Assembly (NCBI GenBank): GCA_049583715.1
Contig: JBAUWJ010000296.1
Location: 1-43,613 of the forward strand
Direction of reading: 5' to 3'
Origin: JAANXG01 sp049583715
Lineage (GTDB): Bacteria; Pseudomonadota; Gammaproteobacteria; Arenicellales; JAANXG01
DNA length: 43,613 nt
Shown: in pieces, positions 25,066 to 32,550 of the stretch
Numbering within the stretch: position 1 is the first letter of the stretch
How the letters are laid out: every line of letters begins with the position of its first letter
Position numbers and translations under genes: made by a program
The notes under the pieces: model-generated
Databases searched by the model: none
What the model saw: the letters and a program-made list of their open reading frames with translations, nothing else
What the model was told of the DNA's origin: nothing

Positions 25066-26826
25066 TCACTGAGCCTGCGACTCGTGCATCTGCGACGCGT
25101 TGGCCATGACGCGCGTCAGATTGAAGGGGCTCAGCACCCCGAGGATCTGATCGGCATCGAGAGAGCCGTTGACGCTCACCACGGCCATCACCCGCTCATA
25201 ACGGTCGATTTCATGGAAGGCCTGGCGCAGATTCATGCCGGAGCGCAGGGGGATGAACTCCGTCAGCATCGCATCCTGGGCGCGGAACTGGATCCCCTTG
25301 CGGTAGCTGATGGGGTTGATGATGCCGATCACCTTGTTGTTTTCGTCCACCACGCAGCAGGTGCTGTCGCTGCCGGTAATGACGTCTTCCTTGTGTACGA
25401 ACTCGATGGCCCGGTCCATGATGTCGTTGACTATGATCTGCGAGTTCATGTCCGCGAAAAGGCCCTGCGGCACGTTCTGCCCCCGGCGCATCAGCTTGAG
25501 CGTGTAGATGTCCCCCTTGGAGAAGTAGTGGCGCACCGAGTAGGCCACCGCGACGCCGACCATGATGGGCAGCACCACGACGTAATCGAGCGTGAGCTCG
25601 TAGGTCATGATCGCGGCGGTCATGGGGGCGCTGGTGGTGGCGGCCACCATGGCGGCCATGCCGACCAGCGCCAGGGTGAGCGGATCGACGCCCAGGCCTG
25701 GAAACACCGCGGACAGTGCGTATCCGAACAGGCCGCCGCAGGTGGCGCCGAGATACAGCGAGGGTGAGAAAACCCCGCCGGAGCCCCCGGAGCCGATGGT
25801 CAACATCGTCGCCAGGAGCTTGCCGCCGAGCAGCAACAGGAGCAGCCAGAGAGAGGTCAGCTTTCCGGAGACGATATCCTGGATGGTGGCGTAGCCCACG
25901 CCCTGGACATAATAGTGACCGGCGAGCTCATGGAAGCCGTAAAACAGCGAGCCCAGTGCGAGCATGCCCAGCATGTGGCGCTGATACGGATTCATCGGAA
26001 GGTTGTCGAACCAGTTCTCGCTCCAGTACACGCTCTTGATGAAGACCAGCGCCAGCAGCCCCACCACGGCGCCGAACGGGAAATAAACCGCCAGGATCAA
26101 GGGATTGGTGTTGCTGGCCAGCGCCGTGGTCGTGACGTGAAATGCCGGATCCGGCCCGATGAGGTAGCGCCCGACGTTGGCCGCGATGACCGACGAGATG
26201 ATGACCGGAAGCAGCGTCCTGCTGTTGACCGACAGCATCAGCAGCTCTACCGAGAACAATATGCCGCCGAGCGGCGCGTTGAACGTGGCGGCGATGCCGC
26301 CGCTCGCGCCGCAGGCGATGAGAAGATTGCGCTGGCTCATGGGCAGCTTGAGCCACTGCGCGAACACCGAGCTGAAGGCTGCACTGATCTGGACGATGGG
26401 ACCCTCGCGGCCGAGCGAGCCGCCGGTTCCTATCGTGATCGCCGAAGCGACGGCCTTGACGATGCTGACGACTCCCCGGATCCGTCCCCGCCGGTAGTAA
26501 ATGGCGTCCATGACTTCCGGGACACCATGGCCCTTCGCCTCAGGCGCGAAGTTCTCGATGAGGAAGATCACCACGACGCCGCCGATCACCGGTATGAAGA
26601 TGACCAGCCAGCTCCAGGACGACGGCGCGGTATGGACGTTCGCGTCGTAGACCAGGGAGAACACCCCGAAGAACGAGAAGTTGTGGATGAGTCCGATCAG
26701 GAGCCGGAATCCCCATGCCGCCGTGCCGGCCAACAGACCGATCAGCGTCGCAATGGCGAACAGGCTTCGTGAGCCCCAGCCGCTCAGCTGGGCGTCCTGC
26801 AGGTGCGTGGTAGTATCAGCAGCCAA
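25066..26826 (-). CDS. ClC-family chloride channel/transporter with CBS domains
   Basis: 586-residue inner-membrane ClC protein. The selectivity motifs are GHGVP at 99-103 (GSGIP in the E. coli protein, so Ser is His here), GREGP at 139-143 with gating glutamate E141, and GVFSPSL near 350. Multiple hydrophobic helices cover residues 20-430 with the inverted-repeat pattern of the family. The last 140 residues form a CBS pair (DIMDRAIEFVHKEDVITG to ILSPFNLTRVM) that may bind adenine nucleotides. Anion preference and channel-versus-exchanger behaviour cannot be decided by eye. Confidence 0.92.
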   Translation of the reverse strand: MAADTTTHLQDAQLSGWGSRSLFAIATLIGLLAGTAAWGFRLLIGLIHNFSFFGVFSLVYDANVHTAPSSWSWLVIFIPVIGGVVVIFLIENFAPEAKGHGVPEVMDAIYYRRGRIRGVVSIVKAVASAITIGTGGSLGREGPIVQISAAFSSVFAQWLKLPMSQRNLLIACGASGGIAATFNAPLGGILFSVELLMLSVNSRTLLPVIISSVIAANVGRYLIGPDPAFHVTTTALASNTNPLILAVYFPFGAVVGLLALVFIKSVYWSENWFDNLPMNPYQRHMLGMLALGSLFYGFHELAGHYYVQGVGYATIQDIVSGKLTSLWLLLLLLGGKLLATMLTIGSGGSGGVFSPSLYLGATCGGLFGYALSAVFPGLGVDPLTLALVGMAAMVAATTSAPMTAAIMTYELTLDYVVVLPIMVGVAVAYSVRHYFSKGDIYTLKLMRRGQNVPQGLFADMNSQIIVNDIMDRAIEFVHKEDVITGSDSTCCVVDENNKVIGIINPISYRKGIQFRAQDAMLTEFIPLRSGMNLRQAFHEIDRYERVMAVVSVNGSLDADQILGVLSPFNLTRVMANASQMHESQAQ

Positions 26827-26997
26827 ACGGAAAACTTATACGGTAATTGACAACGTCATTCTTGGGATTGGCGCAAGCCCCGTCGCGCGCCCATCCCAAC
26901 ATCCCCGCACGCCGGCACAAAACGCCCGCATCTGATATTACGCGCTAGTGACGTGCAACATCAAATGGCAAGTCGGCGGCCGAAGGCATGTAGCGTG

Positions 26998-27011
26998 ACG
27001 GTGATCACCGT
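26998..27011. promoter_or_regulatory. 14-bp perfect palindrome upstream of the ClC gene
   Basis: ACGGTGATCACCGT is a perfect palindrome in the 224-bp gap between the site-2 protease and ClC genes, 172 nt before the ClC start. It could be a regulator-binding site. No T-run follows in either direction that would make it a terminator for the upstream protease gene. Confidence 0.35.
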
Positions 27012-27050
27012 AAAAGCGACACGAGCAATGGTATCGAGGAGGTCGCCGCC

Positions 27051-27734
27051 TCAGATTCCGAGCAGATTCCTCAGCCCCAGTTCCGCCGCCGGAGCCGCCC
27101 CGAAGGGCAGGGTCACGGCCAGCATGACAGCATGCACGACGGTGGACAGGAAAAACACCACCGGTGGGAAGAAGAGGATCAACACCACGATCAGGATAAG
27201 GCCGTACTGCTCCAGGCGCAGATACGCGGTCAGGGCGGCTCCGGACAGGAAGAGCTGCAGCACACGGGAGCCGTCGAGCGGCGGGATGGGAACGAGATTG
27301 AAGACGGCCAGCAGCGTGTTGATGTAGATCCCCGCAGCCAGGATTTCCGTTGCCCGCGACTCCGGCGCCGCCACGCCGGTGTGGACGAGCACGGAGAGCA
27401 GCACCGACAGTCCCAGGGCCAGGGCTGCGTTGGTGAGCGGCCCCGCGGCGCCGACGAGAGCCCAGTCCCGGCGTGGATGGCGCAGCCGGCGCACGTTCAC
27501 CCGGACGGGCTTTGCGCCGCCGAAGATGACCCCGGAGCCGGAAAGCAGCAAAAGGGCGGGGATGACAATGGTGAAGAACGGGTCGATATGAGGCAGGGGA
27601 TTCAAGGTGAGTCGCCCCTGCTCGCGCGCCGTTGGGTCTCCGAGCCGATCCGCCGCGAATCCATGCATCGCCTCGTGGCTCGTGATCGACGGTATGACGA
27701 CGGCCGCGATGCCGGCCACGACGATCGGATCCAT
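27051..27734 (-). CDS. Site-2 protease family (M50) membrane metalloprotease
   Basis: Single-domain 227-residue inner-membrane protease with no PDZ domain. The zinc motif HEAMH is at residues 20-24 inside the first helix, and the third ligand aspartate is in NLVPIPPLDGSRVL. Hydrophobic segments then run to the C-terminus, giving about six helices. The start MDPIVVAGIA is set by a strong GGGGAGG ribosome site 7 nt upstream (27741-27747 region); longer in-frame sequence lacks family character. Its substrate is unknown and no sigma/anti-sigma pair is adjacent. Confidence 0.92.
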   Translation of the reverse strand: MDPIVVAGIAAVVIPSITSHEAMHGFAADRLGDPTAREQGRLTLNPLPHIDPFFTIVIPALLLLSGSGVIFGGAKPVRVNVRRLRHPRRDWALVGAAGPLTNAALALGLSVLLSVLVHTGVAAPESRATEILAAGIYINTLLAVFNLVPIPPLDGSRVLQLFLSGAALTAYLRLEQYGLILIVVLILFFPPVVFFLSTVVHAVMLAVTLPFGAAPAAELGLRNLLGI

Positions 27735-28095
27735 CACATTCCTCCCCGGCGGTTGCGGCCTGGAGGCGACATCTTGGTTTTCAAACCAGTCTTCATTTTC
27801 AGCATTTCCGGTCAGTTCCTGCTTTGTTCGGCAACGAACGTCCCTCTCGGAGTGAACGTCAATTGACACGGTATTGTATTTCAAAGCCTGCCTTGCGCTT
27901 GAACGGTCGCGGTGCAATGGCGTTGAGCCCCCGCATGCGCCGCGTGCCTCTCGCCGGGACGACCCCCGCGGACCCGCCATCGGTGGGCCGGCGGGCGTTC
28001 GAGAACCGCTTCTGGATGAGTAGCCGACGGCGCGGTTCAGCCGGGGGATGCTCCTCGTCTGCCCGGTCCCGGCGCAAGGCTCGAAGAGGTGTCTT

Positions 28096-28113
28096 TTGCG
28101 TATTTCTACGCAA
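28096..28113. promoter_or_regulatory. Operator-like palindrome TTGCGTA-N4-TACGCAA
   Basis: Seven-base arms at 28096-28102 and 28107-28113 are perfect complements around tttc. The spacing and symmetry suit a dimeric regulator. It lies about 35 bp upstream of a second palindrome. Confidence 0.4.
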
Positions 28114-28146
28114 ACGCCGGCAGGGGATGGGTGCCGGGGTGTTCGT

Positions 28147-28158
28147 ATAAGTACTTAT
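28147..28158. promoter_or_regulatory. 12-bp palindrome ATAAGTACTTAT
   Basis: Perfect, AT-rich palindrome in otherwise GC-rich DNA, flanked by ggtgt (28138-28142) and acacc (28164-28168), which also pair. It could be an operator or the tip of a longer stem. Confidence 0.4.
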
Positions 28159-28194
28159 TGCTTACACCACCGGGGTTGCTCCATGCTGACCGTC

Positions 28195-28269
28195 CTTCCC
28201 GAGCTACGCCTCCCCGCCAGACAGCGCGTAGCTTCCTTCAGCGGCCGATACCAAAGGCCGCTTTTTCTT
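28195..28269 (+). ncRNA. Candidate small structured RNA
   Basis: Downstream of the two palindromes, AGCTACGC (28202-28209) pairs perfectly with GCGTAGCT (28226-28233), extended by a G-U pair, and is followed after six bases by a terminator hairpin with a T-run. Two adjacent hairpins ending in a terminator, with no coding frame, is the usual layout of a bacterial sRNA. The 5' end is not defined and may be as far up as 28160. No known RNA family was recognised. It points toward the convergent glycogen genes. Confidence 0.45.
28240..28269 (+). terminator. Rho-independent terminator
   Basis: AGCGGCC (28240-28246) and GGCCGCT (28256-28262) form a perfect seven-pair GC-rich stem with a nine-base loop, followed by TTTTCTT. 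It is the clearest intrinsic terminator in the window and has no protein gene immediately upstream on the plus strand. Confidence 0.75.
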
Positions 28270-28499
28270 GCCCGCTCGATGTGAGGCCGGCATTGCCGGG
28301 TGAGCAGTCCCGCGGAACTGGGAACTCGCCGATCGGCGGGCGTTCGAGCTCGGGGGGACGACGGAGATCTCGGCCGACATTTCAGCGAAGTCATGACCTT
28401 CGTCAACATCGACCCGGCAACGCTCCGGCAAGCTTACCCTTTTAGACGTCTCGGTCCCGGGGCAGGCATCACCGCTGGTCCCCACACAGGTAACCCATC

Positions 28500-28703
28500 G
28501 TGTCGCAGTTTTCGCAAATTACTCCCCACCATCCACCGCCGCTGTCGCGCCGAGGCAGCAGCACGCGGTGGCGCATCTGGAACCGACAGCTCGACGAGGG
28601 CAGGATCCCCTGTTTCCGAACGGCCGCGCGTTTCTTCTGCCATGACACCGGCTGTCCGTTGCGCGAGGAGTGCCTGTCACTCAGAGCCGCCTGGCGGCGG
28701 TGA
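28500..28703 (+). CDS. Small four-cysteine protein
   Basis: 67-residue product starting at GTG. The C-terminal half is PCFRTAARFFCHDTGCPLRE continuing into ECLSLRAAWRR: cysteines at 38, 47, 52 and 58 give a C-x8-C-x4-C-x5-C pattern that could bind zinc or an iron-sulfur cluster. The N-terminal part is low in character and the true start may differ. The dense aromatic and cysteine pattern, with an RAAWRR end, looks like a conserved small protein rather than a chance frame. Its last 27 nt overlap the convergent 3' end of glgA. No function assigned. Confidence 0.6.
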   Translation: MSQFSQITPHHPPPLSRRGSSTRWRIWNRQLDEGRIPCFRTAARFFCHDTGCPLREECLSLRAAWRR

Positions 28704-30209
28704 TTCGCGCGGCGCGCTGTCCGCGGCCTGCCGGCCTTGGCGGTGCGCGGCAACGGCATCCCCGTACACTTTCTCATAGCTCCGGGCGCTGCGGTCCCAG
28801 CCGAAGTCCTGCTGCATGCCCCGGCGCATCAGCCGCCGCCAGTCCTGCGGCGCGCCGTAGCTCGCGAGTGCCCGTTTCATGGTTGAAACGATTCCCGCCG
28901 GGGAGAGCGGGTCGATGAAAAAACCGGTGGCGGTGCCGTTCGCCAGGGAGACTGCATCGACGCCCACCACGGTGTCCACCAGCCCACCGCAGCGGCCCAC
29001 GACGGGCACCGTGCCGTAGCGCAGGCTCTGCATCTGCGTCAGACCGCAGGGCTCGTAGCGGGACGGCATCAGCAGCATGGCGGCGCCCGCTTCCAGCCGG
29101 TGCGCCAGCCTCTCGTCGAAGCCGATGTGCACGGCGAGCCGCCCCTCATACACGCCGGCCAGCCTTGCGAGATCCCGCTCGCAGGCGCGGTCACCGGTGC
29201 CAATGACCGCCATCTGCAGTGGAAGCTGCATCAGCTCCGGCAGTGCGTCGACCAGAATATCCATGCCCTTCTGGAATGCCAGCCGGCCGATCACGGCAAC
29301 GAGCGGTTGGGTGCCCTTCGCCTCGAGGCGCATGTCGCGGCGCACCGCCGCAGCGTTCTCCGCCTTGTGTTCCAGGCTGTCGATGCCGTAGGGTCGGGCG
29401 AGGTATGGGTCGCGCACCGGGTCCCAGCAACGCGTGTCCAGGCCGTTGAGAATACCGGTCAACGCGCCGGCCCGTTCCCGCAGCACGCCGTCCAGTCCTT
29501 CACCGCCCTGCGGCGTGAGTATCTCCCGAGCGAAAGTGCGGCTGACGGTGGTGAGGCGGTCGGCAAACTGCAGACCCGCCTTCATGCAGGACAGTTGCCC
29601 ATGGAATTCCACCGCGTGGTGGTGCCACAGCCACTCGGGCAGGTCGAGCGCATCGAAATCACGCCGTGGGAACAGGCCCTGGTACGCCAGGTTGTGAATG
29701 GTGAAGACACTGGCCACCGGGGCGTGGTTCAGTCGCAGCCACACGGGGGTCAGACCCGTGTGCCATTCGTTGCAGTGCACGATATCCGGACGCCACGAGA
29801 GGCCTGCGCCGCCGGCTGAAATCCATGCCGCGATCCGGCAGAGTTGGTTGAAGCGCTCGGCATTGTCCGGGTACGGCTCGCCGCGCTCATCGTGGTACGG
29901 CGATCCCGGCCGCTCACTGAACCAGGGCGAGTCCATGAGCCAGACACGAAGGTCGTGCTCCGGAAGCACGGTTTCGTGGAGCGCGACCTGTGCGGAGAAG
30001 GGCGGCGCCCTGAAGTCGCCGATAAGGCGAATCGCCGACCCGGCCTCGAACGAATCCGCGTAGGCCGGCGTGAGAACTCGCACGTCGTGGCCCCGGGTCT
30101 GGAGCGCGGCGGGCAGGGCCGCGGAAACGTCCGCCAGCCCGCCGGTCTTCATCAGCGGCTGGACCTCCGAAGTCACGAACAGGACGCGACGCGTGTCGTT
30201 GCCGCTCAA
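28677..30209 (-). CDS. glgA: Glycogen synthase, ADP-glucose type
   Basis: Adds glucose from ADP-glucose to the non-reducing ends of alpha-1,4-glucan. GT5 family, 510 residues. KTGGLADV at 21-28 is the N-terminal ADP-glucose motif; the N-terminal domain continues with DIVHCNEWHTGLTP and FTIHNLAYQG. The C-terminal domain has IGRLAFQKGMDIL and PSRYEPCGLTQMQSLRYGTVP, containing the conserved glutamate. The start is a TTG whose last two bases are part of the glgB stop codon (TTGA), so the two genes are translationally coupled. The C-terminus carries a short tail rich in Pro, Gly and Ala beyond the usual end. Confidence 0.95.
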   Translation of the reverse strand: MSGNDTRRVLFVTSEVQPLMKTGGLADVSAALPAALQTRGHDVRVLTPAYADSFEAGSAIRLIGDFRAPPFSAQVALHETVLPEHDLRVWLMDSPWFSERPGSPYHDERGEPYPDNAERFNQLCRIAAWISAGGAGLSWRPDIVHCNEWHTGLTPVWLRLNHAPVASVFTIHNLAYQGLFPRRDFDALDLPEWLWHHHAVEFHGQLSCMKAGLQFADRLTTVSRTFAREILTPQGGEGLDGVLRERAGALTGILNGLDTRCWDPVRDPYLARPYGIDSLEHKAENAAAVRRDMRLEAKGTQPLVAVIGRLAFQKGMDILVDALPELMQLPLQMAVIGTGDRACERDLARLAGVYEGRLAVHIGFDERLAHRLEAGAAMLLMPSRYEPCGLTQMQSLRYGTVPVVGRCGGLVDTVVGVDAVSLANGTATGFFIDPLSPAGIVSTMKRALASYGAPQDWRRLMRRGMQQDFGWDRSARSYEKVYGDAVAAHRQGRQAADSAPRESPPPGGSE

Positions 30210-32389
30210 GCCCGTTGCTCGCGACGAAGAACCAGCCCGGCCAGCGGCGGCAGCGTCAGCTCCAGGGAATGGGGCCGCCCCATCCACGGAACCGGCCGAC
30301 TGCGCACTGTACCGAGATTGCCCAGGTTCGAGCCGCCGTAGCTCTCGCTGTCCGAATTGAACAGCTCCCGGTAATAGCCGCCTTCGGGAACGCCGATCCG
30401 GTAGCCGTGCCGCGGCACGGGGGTGAAGTTCAACACCACCACCAGGATCTGGTCCGCACCCCGGCGCAGGTAACTGATCACCGACTGGGCGGCATCGTGG
30501 CAGTCGATCCAATCGAAGCCCATGGGCTCGAAGTCGTGCCGGTGCAAGGCCGGCAGCTCACGGTACAGGCGGTTCAGGTCTCCAACCGCAAGCTGCATGC
30601 CCGCATGATACTTGTAGCGAAGCAGGCCCCATTCCAGGCTCCGGTCGTGATTCCATTCCGTGCCGGCGGCGAACTCGTCGCCCATGAACAGATGCTTCTT
30701 GCCCGGATAGGTATACATGTACGTGTATAGAAGTCGAAGGTTCGCGAAGCGCTGCCATTCATCCCCGGGCATCTTGCCGAGCAGCGAGCTCTTGCCGTGC
30801 ACCACTTCGTCGTGGGACAGCGGCAGCACGAAGTTCTCGTGGAACGTATACAGCATTCCGAAGGTGAGCATGTCATGGTGAAAGTGCCGGTGCACGGGGT
30901 CCTTGCGCATGTACAACAAGGTGTCATGCATCCAGCCCATGTTCCATTTCATGCTGAAGCCGAGGCCGCCGATCCGCACTGGCCGGCTGACGGCCGGCCA
31001 GGAGGTGGATTCCTCGGCGATGGTCACCGTGCCGGGGCATTCCCCGTGCGTGACCGTGTTGAGCTCGCGGAGGAACGACACGGCCTCCAGGTTCTCCCGG
31101 CCGCCGAATTCGTTCGGGAGCCATTCCCCCTCCTTGCGGGCGTAGTCGAGATAGAGCATGGATGCCACCGCGTCCACCCGCAGACCGTCCGTGTGGAATT
31201 CCTTGAGCCAGTACAGGGCGCTGGAGATGAGAAAGCTTCGCACCTCGTTGCGCCCGTAGTTGAACACCAGCGTATCCCATTCGGGATGCAGGCCGCGGCG
31301 CAGGTCCGCATGCTCGTACAATGAAGTGCCGTCGAAGCGTGCGAGGCCGTGGGGATCGCGCGGGAAGTGTCCCGGCACCCAGTCGAGATAGACGCCGATC
31401 CCGTTCGAATGGCAGTGGTCCACCAGGTACCGCAGGTCGTCCGGCTCTCCGAAGCGGCTGGTCGGTGCAAAGTAGCCCGTGGTCTGGTAACCCCAGGAAG
31501 CGTCGAACGGATGCTCCATGACGGGCATCAACTGGACATGCGTGAAACCCGTTTGCAGTAGATAGTCCACGAGCCGGTGCGCCAGCGTTCGGTAGTCCAG
31601 GAAGGCGCCTTTCCCGGAACGTCGCCATGATCCGAGGTGTACCTCGTAGATGCTGATCGGTTGATGCTGCCAGTCGGGCCGGTGACGCATCCAGGCCTCG
31701 TCCTGCCACACGTGCGCGCCGCCGGCGGTAACCACCCCCGCCGTGCGTGGCGGCACCTCGAAGCGCCGGCCGTAGGGGTCGGATTTCACGTGCAGGCTGC
31801 CGTCGGACCGGTTGCGTATCTCGTACTTGTACAGTGAACGGTCTTCGACCTCCGGAACGAACAACTCCCAAACGCCGCTGGCGCCCTGCGCCCGCATCGG
31901 GTGGCGCCGCCCGTCCCAGTCATTGAAGTCGCCGATGACGCTGACGCGCTCCGCGTTGGGGGCCCATACCGCGAAGTGCACCCCCGGCACACCCTGAATC
32001 TCACGGATGTGCGCCCCCATGAACCGGTGTGCCTCGTGATGCGTGCCCTGCGCAAACAGCCACAGGTCTTCTTCGCGCAGGAGCGGGGGGAACGCGTAGG
32101 GATCGTGCTGCTCGTGCATGCGGCCGCCTCGATCGATCCAGCGAACCCGATACAGGGGCGGCACCCGGTCGCTCCCTCCGGTCCATTGGAAGAGGCCGGT
32201 CTCTCCCACGGGAGCCAGCCGAACGTCACCCGGCGACACCGTCATGCTGCGGGCCTGCGGGTTGAACACCAGGACATGCACGCGCCCGCCGTCGCCGGTA
32301 TGACGGCCCAGCACGCGGAAGGGATCGTGCAGACGTGCTTCCAACAGGCGGGCGACGTCCTCGTCCCGGAGCGGGTGAATGTTCGTCAC
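30206..32389 (-). CDS. glgB: 1,4-alpha-glucan branching enzyme
   Basis: GH13 branching enzyme of 727 residues, introducing alpha-1,6 branches. Residues 1-110 form an N1 module, about 125-215 a CBM48 (VHFAVWAPNAERVSVIGDFN), then the catalytic barrel. D406 in DGLRVDAV, E459 in IAEEST and D527 in SHDEVVHG align with nucleophile D405, acid/base E458 and D526 of E. coli GlgB, one residue later throughout. The start is GTG at 32389. It is the first gene of a leftward glgBA operon, reading away from the shared region with the FNR-type box. Confidence 0.97.
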   Translation of the reverse strand: MTNIHPLRDEDVARLLEARLHDPFRVLGRHTGDGGRVHVLVFNPQARSMTVSPGDVRLAPVGETGLFQWTGGSDRVPPLYRVRWIDRGGRMHEQHDPYAFPPLLREEDLWLFAQGTHHEAHRFMGAHIREIQGVPGVHFAVWAPNAERVSVIGDFNDWDGRRHPMRAQGASGVWELFVPEVEDRSLYKYEIRNRSDGSLHVKSDPYGRRFEVPPRTAGVVTAGGAHVWQDEAWMRHRPDWQHQPISIYEVHLGSWRRSGKGAFLDYRTLAHRLVDYLLQTGFTHVQLMPVMEHPFDASWGYQTTGYFAPTSRFGEPDDLRYLVDHCHSNGIGVYLDWVPGHFPRDPHGLARFDGTSLYEHADLRRGLHPEWDTLVFNYGRNEVRSFLISSALYWLKEFHTDGLRVDAVASMLYLDYARKEGEWLPNEFGGRENLEAVSFLRELNTVTHGECPGTVTIAEESTSWPAVSRPVRIGGLGFSMKWNMGWMHDTLLYMRKDPVHRHFHHDMLTFGMLYTFHENFVLPLSHDEVVHGKSSLLGKMPGDEWQRFANLRLLYTYMYTYPGKKHLFMGDEFAAGTEWNHDRSLEWGLLRYKYHAGMQLAVGDLNRLYRELPALHRHDFEPMGFDWIDCHDAAQSVISYLRRGADQILVVVLNFTPVPRHGYRIGVPEGGYYRELFNSDSESYGGSNLGNLGTVRSRPVPWMGRPHSLELTLPPLAGLVLRREQRA

Positions 32390-32472
32390 TTTGCGCGCGG
32401 CTTCCGGTAAGTATCGTTGTGGCGATGATAGCTTTCCGGGATTCCAAAAAGTATCCTCGCGGGCCTGCCCGA

Positions 32473-32486
32473 TTGATCTGCATCAA
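32473..32486. promoter_or_regulatory. Perfect FNR/Anr-type box (TTGATctgcATCAA)
   Basis: Exact match to the FNR/Anr consensus TTGAT-N4-ATCAA, centred at 32479.5 between divergent glgB and glgC. Its centre is 41.5 bp upstream of the start site predicted from TCTACT at 32509-32514, the class II activator position for glgC. Reading toward glgB, a GATACT -10 candidate (32455-32450) would put the box over the -35 region, a repressing position. Confidence 0.7.
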
Positions 32487-32508
32487 ATGATGCCCGGTTG
32501 AGCCGTGC

Positions 32509-32514
32509 TCTACT
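32509..32514 (+). promoter_or_regulatory. Putative glgC -10 element
   Basis: TCTACT matches four of six consensus positions and lies where a class II FNR-dependent promoter using the box at 32473-32486 would need it (predicted start near 32521, about 30 nt before the glgC GTG). No -35 hexamer is needed or seen. Confidence 0.4.
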
Positions 32515-32550
32515 GCCGGCCTGGGCACCCCAACGCGCGCGGGCAGTCAT

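Larger units (their letters stand above)
27735..28499. other. 765-bp gene-free interval with regulatory and RNA-like structure
   Basis: No reading frame here on either strand has family character or a credible ribosome site. The right half holds two perfect palindromes (28096-28113 and 28147-28158), a hairpin (28202-28233), and a rho-independent terminator (28240-28268), all described separately. The left half (27735-28090) holds an isolated TTGACA at 27863-27868 and nothing else I can support. Confidence 0.6.

Noticed and set aside
27824..28150. 108-codon frame upstream of the RNA candidate
   Set aside because: Arg/Ser/Gly-rich low-complexity translation typical of non-coding GC-rich DNA, with no ribosome site.
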